DNA of 64,000 nucleotides from contig OX345636.1 of the NCBI GenBank assembly GCA_947044365.1, positions 55,345,746-55,409,745 on the forward strand, written 5' to 3'. Of this stretch, positions 24,646-34,700 are shown in pieces (positions within the stretch are counted from its first letter, which is position 1; every line of letters begins with the position of its first letter). The translations under genes were made by a program, and so were the position numbers. The stretch is from Petrosia ficiformis. Its lineage: Eukaryota > Porifera > Demospongiae > Haplosclerida > Petrosiidae. The notes below the pieces were generated by a model, which worked only from the letters and a program-made list of their open reading frames with translations, ran no database searches and was not told where the DNA came from.

Positions 24646-24897
24646 CAATCAAATTAAATCATGCACGCTTCGTCACGACAAAATATTGTCGAGAATGTCG
24701 CTAAAGGCTTCCGTACTAGTTGGACTGTGAACGAGTGCGTTTTGATCTTGTTTTGATCTTGTTTATCAGTGCTTTCACTGTATATACTATTGATACGAAT
24801 CTTTGGTGTTCCTTTTCAGCACATTCCACAATATTTTGTCGTGACGAAGCGTGCATGATTTCATTTGATTGTACGGAAGCCCTTAGCGACATTCTCG
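24646..24897. repeat. Permuted inverted repeat (A-B ... A'-B')
   Basis: Block A (24646-24689) and block B (24690-24716) are adjacent. Downstream, A' (24828-24871) is the reverse complement of A with one mismatch in 44, and B' (24871-24897) is the reverse complement of B with one mismatch in 27. A simple inverted duplication would give B' before A'. Here the order is A' then B'. The core word is CGTCACGACAAAATATTGT. Confidence 0.85.
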
Positions 24898-25628
24898 TTC
24901 ATGATCTTGTTCATGTTCGAGCACGTCTCGTATTGGTTGTGTCATGCACCAGCGACATATAAAAATGAAACGTGGGTGTACTTACTGTAACAGGGTGGGG
25001 CTCATTATCTTCTTCATGTAAATCCTCCTTTTTGACAATGGTTACTGGTGAGTGAATTGTTATTATTATTTTGTTTTTTTGTTGCAAGGATTGACACATG
25101 AAATGCTGAAAGAGCAATTTGGGCTCATATGTATTGTGTTTGATTATAGTTTCGTAGTTATTAATTTTGTATATAACCACTAACTGCAAGAGAAGCTCTA
25201 TGTCTCAGGGAAATATCCCCTCTTTTCCCCTCCCTCTCTCTTTGGGCTTACAACCAAGGCCTAAATTGTACTTAATTTTAAATCGTGCTTTGTCTTCAAA
25301 CAAGATCAGTTGTTTCCTTGTGTCATCTTTTGTTTTCGGACTCTTGTTTTCTGGAAGTTGTGAACTAATAAATATGTAAGGTTTTATTATAATTTGAAGT
25401 CTGCTAGTAATTCTTTTGAATTGTGAATGTTGTTAATTTATCTCTATAAAATGTTATAAAACACAGATTGGCAAAACAATGTTATTTTGCATTATAGTAT
25501 AATTTATTATACGATAATGATCTTTAACCCGATGTAAATTTTAAAAAAGTATACGTGTAGTCAATTTTTGGGAAGTGCATATTCCATTATAATGATTCAA
25601 TAAAAATTTACTGTACCACTTAAAATGC

Positions 25629-25686
25629 TAGTCTCGCGAGCCAGACCCATACCATGAGAAAGGTATGGGTCTGGCTCGCGAGACTA
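25629..25686. mobile_element. 58-bp foldback, TAGTCTCGCG family, with a 9-bp target duplication
   Basis: The element is almost entirely inverted repeat: TAGTCTCGCGAGCCAGACCC at the left, the same sequence in reverse complement at the right, and a short AT-rich loop. Perfect TTAAAATGC copies flank it (25620-25628 and 25687-25695). A related 84-bp element lies at 39205-39288. It stands 31 bp upstream of the first recognisable codon of KZD-A. Confidence 0.85.
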
Positions 25687-25717
25687 TTAAAATGCATAAT
25701 AATGCTGAGCACCTTAG

Positions 25718-28700
25718 TGCAAGGCAACTAATCCGGGAGTTACATCCTCCATTGATGTTTTTTGCCTACGTGAATTAAAATGGGAGAGAAAGTCCACTAC
25801 AGGTACTCCACCTGCTGGAGCAAGGAAGTATGCTAGTACTACGATAGGAAATAAGATATTCTATTTTGGAGGAAACTGTATACGTCATGCTTGTTTTCAT
25901 AATGACCTGTTTGAGTTAAGTATAAATGCCCCTCCTGAGCTTCCTCGAAACTGGAAAAAGCTCAAGGTCATTAGCAGTTGTGACGATAATCTACCAATGA
26001 GGAAAATTGCTTGTGGAATGATGTCCTTCGGTCGTAACGGTAAAAATAATTTGTTGGTAGTTGGAGGGTTAGGAACAGATCCAGACTTTCCTCAAAAAAA
26101 TTCTCAGTATATCCCTTCTTCTGATATACCTGGACATTGTTACACAAATGAGACACATATCTGGTGTGCCTCCCCAGGTATGCTAATAATTATTGCACAT
26201 TACTAACATTATTTTTATATCAGTGTCATGTATGTCGTTTCTGCAGGTCACACTTAACACCCTTCCGGATGGGAGAGGAATAATGTTTGGAGGCATTACC
26301 ATGAATAGTAGTAATGAGACGACTCGCATTAATGATCTTTTTTTGTTAAATCTGAATCATTCCCAGGATGAGCTCGAGATTGTGAGTTGTTTTGTGTTTG
26401 TGTTTGTAATAATAGTAGTATGAATAAACATATCATAATTATTGGTTTATATAAGTATTCATAGATTCACTATTAAAGTTATAATATAAATCTTTTGTTG
26501 TGGCATACATAACGTAATTATGTATGCCACTGGGATAGGTCTTAATATGGTTTAGATAATAAAACAATTCTCTCCACGATTAATTTGTATTAATAAAATT
26601 ATTCACAATGTAAAATTATAATAATTAATTTTATCAGAAATTATTATGTTTTCTAGAAGTTTCAGAAAGTCAAACAATCTTCAAACTGGCCCAAGGGAAG
26701 AAGTGCTCATGCTAGTGGAGTCATCACTACAGACAAAGAAATGGCCCAATTGGTTGTTTTGGGCGGATTGGGTCATGGTTTCCTTCCAATGAAAGAATGC
26801 TGGATAATGAAATTATCTAATTTACACTGGTATCAGGTAATTTACATCACATGAGATACTCATAGTGGTTGTAGATTTTACATTGTTCTCATCTTTCTGG
26901 TTTTTAATGAATATTTAGTTTTGATTTAGCGTAATATCTAATTTTAAAATTCTACTTCAAGATACTTTTCAACTTACACTAAAAAATTTAAATACGACCA
27001 CCACTTTATTTGACATAGCTAAACTAGAATTTTATGTACGTATTACAATGTGGAATAAACGTTTGTAAATTTTAAGATGATGTTAATGAACAACCACTAA
27101 TTAAGGAGAGCCTCTATTCCAAAGGCTAATTTGAATACTGTTTGTCAGCTTAATCCAGTTTAGGTTAAGAGAATTAGAAACAGCTGGCATTTATCACCCT
27201 CTAACTAGATCTCAGATTTTGGATTCCTTTCCCTATATTATATCATAATAATGCCTTGCATAGCCCCTAATGCAATAATAATTACACCATTCATCCTCCG
27301 TATCATTCTCTATATACCTTGTTTATTTACTATATACAATTGTCTCTCATTTTATCACCTTTTGAAAGATTAATTGCATGTATCTGATTCAACTCTTCAG
27401 ATAAGTGTTCCTGATTCAATCACTCAGAGATTTGGTCATTCCTTGTCAATTTACTACCCATCCAAACACTATGTATGGATCATAGTGACAGGAGGTAACA
27501 AAAACTATAATCACTCTACTAAACTTGGTACTCCAGTCACTGGTTCTGATATGAATGTTATAATCGAGCTAGGTATGTTATAATTTAATAATTTCATGTG
27601 ATTAATTATAAATTGGCAGATTCAATGGAATCAGAATTACAAAGCCACAGTCTTTATACATATGCTGTGATACTGTAGACATTAGTATTTATGCCAGCAT
27701 AATTATGAGTATAATTGGTAGCTTCTGGCATAGTAGCATATTCCCGCATAATAGGCGTTAAACCAGCAATTTAATAAATTATTGTCAGCCCCTGTACCTT
27801 TCAGTCGTTCAGCTTTTCTTTTAAGAGACAAATCTGATCTTTAGACTGCTTTCAGACAATGGAGGATAGAGGGCTGAGTGATTGAGCACAACCATGATGA
27901 TGAGCACTGTCAAGCAGACAGGTTCATCTGAGCCTTTTGAGGTCAACTACCATACCTTTTTTACACTGTGCATGAATAATGACCATCATATTATAATAAT
28001 AGGAGAGTCTTAGGACATTAGTAGCATAGCATAAAAGGGCAACTATTGACCAGTATTCGCCAATACCTAGATACTTTTGAATGCAAATACAATTGATGAG
28101 CGAATAATCATATCTGATAACTTTATATTAAGTATGTATGTGTACATACCTTACAGTTAGCGCTGTATATTTTATTGTTTGTACATGTAGTGTATAGTGA
28201 TGATGAAGATGATGAATGGTTGTTGAATCGTATTTGGGATAGTGAGCAAAACTGGTATAAAACAAGAGAAGTGATAAAACGTGAGAAAGAAGCTGAGAAA
28301 TGGACTGTTCAAATCCAAGAGAAAGATCAGAAACTTACATCATTACAATTAAATGAATCATCACTGAAATACACAGTGGAGAAGTTGAACAAACGTGAGA
28401 TTATAAAATCGCTTAATAATAATTTATCACGTGATGTTGTTATTTTAGAGTTAGAAGAATCAGAGAAGTTACTTGAAATACAAAAGACAGTTAATTCACA
28501 AGAACTGGAAGACTCAAAGTGTAGTAAAATGAACTTTGGACTTATTTGTATGTAATGAATATAGTTAGAAACCATATGAGTGTTGTGTATTTAACCTTTG
28601 TTTTACGTCTTTAGCTCAGTTGTTGTTCAGTTGTTATTAATAGACTTTTTAATATATGATTAGTGTTGTTGCTCGGCCAGCCAGTCACAACATTGGCGAC

Positions 28701-31700
28701 GAGGATACATGGAGCGATGTCTACTCATGGCAAGATTTCTAGTTTCAACCCAGGACATGAACCGTGGACTTCATACGCCGAACGTCTCGGGTATTACTTT
28801 GCCGCAAACGACATCGTCAATGAAGCTAAGAAGAAAGCGATTCTACTGACTGTGTGTGGACCAACAACTTACCAGCTTCTGAAAAGTTTGTTGCAACCGA
28901 TTAGCCCAGCTGACAAGACTTACTCAGAATTACTCGATGTCCTGAGCAATCATTTCAACCCGACTCCTTCTCCGATCGTACAAAGGTTTAAATTTAACAG
29001 TAGAGTCCGTCAGTCAGGTGAATCTGTCGCTACCTATGTAGCAGAACTCAAACTGCTGGGGGAACACTGTGGATTTGCTGACCGCCTCAATGAAATGGTT
29101 CGTGATAGATTAGTATGCGGAATTAATGATCCGCATATACAAAGACGTTTGTTACAAGAGTCAGATCTCACATATAAACGAGCTTTCGAGATTGCACAAG
29201 CAATGGAGGTTGCCTCCCGTGACATTCATGATCTACAAAAGCAGTCGATACCTACCCCTACCGTACAACATCTACAAGAAAGGAGACATACCAAACGCTA
29301 CACCTGCTATCGTTGTGGAGGTAACCACACAGCCAATAAGTGCAGTTTTCTGTCAGCAGAATGCAGAGCCTGTGGCAAACTAGGCCACATTGCGAAAGTC
29401 TGTCGCAGTAAATCAAAGAAGATGCCCAAAGCCACAACGGGAAAGCACAAACAAACTAGTATAAACTCTGTGGTTCCAAACAAGACACCCCCCCTAACCC
29501 CAGATCCGCCTTTACATTGTGACGGTCAAGAAGCATACACCTTATTTACACTGCCTGGAAAAGCCAAGCCTATTGTTTTGACTGTTAAAATCAATGGGTC
29601 AGACATACCCATGGAACTCGATACTGGAGCCTCAGTTTCAATTATAAATGAACAAATTTACCGTTCTATTTTTCATTCCACAGGTCCACTGCAACCTACT
29701 GACATCACACTTGCTACTTATACTGGAGAAGCCCTCACAATTCTCGGATCTCTAAACGCACATGTGGAATATCAAGCACAGTCACAAAACCTGCCTCTTC
29801 TAGTAGTGCAAGGAAACGGGCCAAGCCTTTTTGGCAGAAACTGGTTAGAAAAGATCAAACTTGACTGGACTAGCATTTACAGTCTACAGGAATCATTGTC
29901 AGTTACGAAACTCCTCGAAAGGCATGCTACCCTATTCTCGGACAAGTTGGGTGCACTTCAAGGTCCTACTGCTCAGCTCTTCATTAATCCTCAAGCCCGA
30001 CCTCGTTACTTCAAAGCTAGACCGGTACCGTATCGTTTAAAAGAGAAAGTAGAAATGGAACTCTCTCGGTTACAGGAATTACATGTTATTGCCCCGGTTC
30101 AACATGCTGACTGGGCCACTCCGGTGGTTCCCATTCTGAAGAAAGATGGCACTCTGCGTTTGTGTGGGGATTATAAGGTCACTATAAACCAGGCCCTGAC
30201 ACCAGACAACTATCCCTTACCCCGAATCGAGGACATTTTTGCTGTATTGGAAGGAGGCAAACTCTTTTCAAAGTTGGACCTAAGTCATGCGTACCAACAG
30301 ATTCGTCTGCATGAGAATTCGAAACAGTACACTACAATTAACACCCATAAGGGGTTGTTCGAATATCAACGTTTGCCATTTGGTATTTCCACTGCACCAA
30401 GTCTTTTCCAACGAATCATGGAGAACCTCCTACAGGATTTACCAAACGTCTGTGTCTATCTTGACGACATTCTCGTCTCTGGTACAAGTGAAGATCACCA
30501 TTTCCAAAACCTGGATCGGGTGCTGACTAGACTATCTTCAGTGGGACTTACACTAAAACATTCTAAATGTGTATTTGCTTCAACGTCAGTTGAGTACCTG
30601 GGACACATCATCGATAGTTGCGGCCTTCATCCCTCTAACGCCAAAGTTAAGGCTGTAAAAGAAGCTCCGGCTCCCACCACCGTTACAGAATTGAGAGCAT
30701 TTTTAGGCTTAATCAATTATTACCATAAGTTTCTCCCGAACCTGTCCACTGTCTTAGCACCACTACATGCCCTTTTACGCAAAGGAGCTGTCTGGACATG
30801 GTCAAAAGCACAGGTCAAGGCTTTTCAGCAAGTCAAGGAAGTTCTGCAGTCATCCTTACTACTCGTGCATTTTGACAGTCAGAAGCCAGTAATACTATCA
30901 TGCGATGCTTCACCGTATGGCTTAGGTGCGGTGTTAGCTCACCAAATGCCTGACGGCAGTGAAAAACCAATAGCTTTCACATCCCGTACCCTATCTTCTG
31001 CCGAAAGAAATTACTCACAACTAGAAAAAGAGGCACTAGCCATCGTATTTTCAGTCAAGCGTTTTCACCAATATTTATATGGCACACATTTTACCTTGTA
31101 TTCAGATCACAAACCGTTAGAACGTCTACTGAGTGAATCTCGAGAAGTACCACCAATGGCATCCGCCAGAATTCAACGTTGGTCTCTCACTCTGTCTGCC
31201 TACCAATACACAATTAAACATCGAGCAGGTACACGAATGGCAAATGCAGATGCCTTAAGTAGACTCCCCATACCTGAAACACCCCAAGTTGTTCCACTAC
31301 CAGGGGATCTCTCTCATTTAGTCAACCATCTCACCGAGTCAATTGTTACAGCATCCCAGATTAAAGAATGGACAGATAAGGACCCAATTATATCCCGTGT
31401 TCGTAGATTGATACAGACTGGTTGGACTATTTCATCACCATCAGCGGATCTCGCACCATATTACCACCGTCATACAGAACTAAGTGTATTAGATGGCTGT
31501 CTGTTGTGGGGATCTCGTGTAGTGATACCCAGGGCAGGACACCACATTGTTCTCAATCAACTCCATGACACACACCCAGGCATATCAAAGATGAAAATGC
31601 TGGCCCGTTCCTATGTTTGGTGGCCTGGCATTGACTCGGATATACAGACCAAAGTCCAGACCTGTAATGTTTGCCAGTACCATCGCCCAGTTCCCTGTCA

Positions 31701-34700
31701 AGCCCCTCTACATCCATGGGAATTTCCCCGACAACCATGGACAAGAGTGCATGTTGACCATGCTGGACCCTTTATGGGTAAACAATTTTTTTTATTAATT
31801 GATGCTTATTCCAAATGGCTGGAGGTCCACATTGTACCTTCTACCTCTTCAGAAGTCACTATTAAGAAACTTCAGGAAATATTTGCATCTCATGGTATCC
31901 CTATGCAACTTGTTTCAGACAATGGAACAGCCTTCACCAGCCATACCTTTCAATCTTATATGAAACAACATGGAATCAAACACATACTTACATCTCCATA
32001 TCACCCTAGTTCCAATGGCCTCGCCGAAAGAGCAGTTCAGACTCTCAAAACTTGTTTGAAGAAACTAGAAGGAAGTGTAGAAGCTCGTGTCCTAAGATTT
32101 TTATCCCGTTATCGTGTTACCCCACATTCCACAACAGAACTCTCTCCAGCAGAGCTGCTAATGGGTAGACGGTTAAGGACTTCATTAGACCTTCTCCATC
32201 CCGATACCTCTTGTAGAGTTGCAGACAAACAAAACCAAGGTGTTACAAATAAGCAACTACGTACATTTAGTATTGGAGACCCTGTGTTTGCACGTAATTT
32301 CTATGGATCATCTAAGTGGATTCCAGCTACAGTAGTTAAAATTACAGGACCAGTTTCATATAAGGTTAAGACTGCATCTAATATTGTATTACGTCGCCAT
32401 GTCGACCAGTTACGATTTCGTTATTCGAATTCCAGTAGTACTTCAAATGAACCTCCTCTGGACCATGATGATTGGCCTATCCCTACTTCACCCACACCAA
32501 CCTCTACACATATTACTGATTCACAAACATTGCCTCAACCAAATGCCCCCGTAGTACCCACACTACGCCGATCCTCTCGTGTTCGTAATCCAGTAATTCG
32601 ATTCAGTCCACATCTAAACTAAGTGTGGGAGAGTGTAGTAAAATGAACTTTGGACTTATTTGTATGTAATGAATATAGTTAGAAACCATATGAGTGTTGT
32701 GTATTTAACCTTTGTTTTACGTCTTTAGCTCAGTTGTTGTTCAGTTGTTATTAATAGACTTTTTAATATATGATTAGTGTTGTTGCTCGGCCAGCCAGTC
32801 ACAACACAAAGAAACTAGTTAGTAAATCTGTGATCAATATTGTGTTAATATATTATTGTTTTATTTGTTTCAGAAGACACTGGAAAAGACGATCTTTGAG
32901 AGAGAATCAGAATTATTAAAACTATCTGTTGAGATGAGAGAGAAGAGTGATGAAATTACACACCTAAAGACAAGAGAGTTGTCATTAATAGATAAATCAG
33001 ATGCACTAGAGAAAGGTCAGATAATTTATTACATGTAATTTTAGTATTTGATATTATGATATTTCGAACTGGAGTTTTTAAAAGATGAAACACAAGCCTA
33101 CAAGAAAGTGTCAATTGCGACAAGACAAAGTAACACATAACACACACACATATATATATAATATATATATATTATATATATATATAAGGGGTGTACTTTA
33201 TAGAAGCATACAAAATGAGCTTAGCGCGTTACAGTAGACCACATGTCGAATGCACAAGAGTAAGCAGGCACTTTATAATTAACAAAGTGTATAGTGATGT
33301 GTGGATGATTCATAATTAATTGTGTACTAATCAGTTTTTGTGCAATATAGAAATACTATGCTGCCATGCACTGTCTTTGATAAAACCATACATCATATAT
33401 GTACTTTAAGATTGATTATCTTTAGTAATTGTGATATTATATATTATTTGAAATCATTATTTTTGTGCTTATATAGAGTTACAAGATTCTCAGACATTGT
33501 TGATGATTGAAAAGAAAGCATCATTAGCAAAAACACAACAGATCACAGATATGAAAAGGAAACTTCAACTCACATCTTCCCTTTCATCAGGTCTATATTA
33601 ATGCAAATATGACATCTATTGAATGTGTATTGAGTATTATGTGCTTTCATTAGATGAGGAGACAATGGGTATATATTATTTGAAGAGTCTGGAAAGAGAG
33701 CCATTAGAACCTGTAGATGAGGAAAAACCTAAATCAGATATTAATGATAAGATGTTAATATTGGAAGAAAGTGAGACGAGTATGTGTTATATCAACTCCA
33801 CACTCTGCCTGCAGTTTGTAGTATATCTGGCATATACACCTACTAACCATAGTTTATATATATGTTGTACACCTACTACAAGGGATTCATCCCGATTCGT
33901 CCTAGATCGTCAACGAGAGCTTCTAAATAGCATGAATTCCAACAAATAAATGTATAACCATTATAAACCATATTCATAGATAATTGTTTCGCTATGTCAT
34001 AGCGTATTCATAGTTGAATATGTTGAGTTCTACCACATTTTGTTGCTATGAAGTAAGCCCACCATGAAAATTAGATTGTCTCAGACTTGTCTGTGGTTTC
34101 CACTATATATACAAACAAGGTGTTTAAATTTATACTGGGATTTATTTTATAACCAGGAATTATAGCAAATCGTTTCCTCATTAGAGCATCTGACATCCAA
34201 AGGAATAATTATTCATGCTATTGTTTACATAATTACTATATCCTGTAAATGGTTATGTTGAGTAGTACATATTTTCCATTAGATAGAGAAGACAAGTGGG
34301 AGACAGTGGAAGTAAAGGAAGATCATCAGAAAACACAGGAAAAGGAACAAAGAATAGAAGAAAAATTAAAACCTGTCAATAAGAAAGCACCAAAATCAGA
34401 CACTACCAGTAAAATTCACATAAAATATGAAGGTGAGTCTTGCTGTGCATGCAGTATCACATATTGCTATAGAATGAAACTTATATAGTGCACATGTTTT
34501 ATTACTTGCCAACACTAAGAATTCGTTCCAGCTAACTATTCTCTTAGGATTACTGTAGCTGTCTGCACTATATTCAGAAGTGTATTATCAAGAAGAAAAT
34601 GCTTATAATATGCAGGCATGAGAGAAATACAAACAAAAGAAAGCTGAAAATTCAGGAATTTGACTTAGGGACTGATACCAGAAACTTCTGATATCTAGTC

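Larger units (their letters stand above)
24389..25717. other. Intergenic region between the AKAP7-like gene and KZD-A
   Basis: The first part is AT-rich 3' flank. From about 24520 to 24960 base composition is more GC-rich and includes the permuted inverted repeat. No coding exon could be placed, although the missing 5' end of KZD-A might lie here. A 58-bp foldback sits at 25629-25686. Short frames at 24720-24962 and 24911-25189 have no recognisable similarity. Confidence 0.5.
28520..32806 (+). mobile_element. Ty3/Gypsy LTR retrotransposon with identical LTRs, inserted in a KZD-A exon
   Basis: The element is 4287 bp, has 173-bp TG...CA LTRs and is flanked by the 5-bp duplication CAAAG (28515-28519, 32807-32811). 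The LTRs read as identical base for base, so insertion is recent. A primer-binding-type segment TTGGCGACGAGG follows the 5' LTR directly, and a purine tract GTGTGGGAGAG precedes the 3' LTR. A single gag-pol frame fills the interior, with no env-like or chromodomain reading frame seen. It lies in the same orientation as the host gene. Confidence 0.97.

Noticed and set aside
28663..28716. Upstream ATG as start of gag-pol
   Set aside because: It lies inside the LTR and would require translation from LTR sequence through the primer-binding segment. The ATG at 28717 follows the primer site.
29034..31798. Short frames antisense or out of frame within the Gypsy polyprotein
   Set aside because: They are shadows of the long gag-pol frame.
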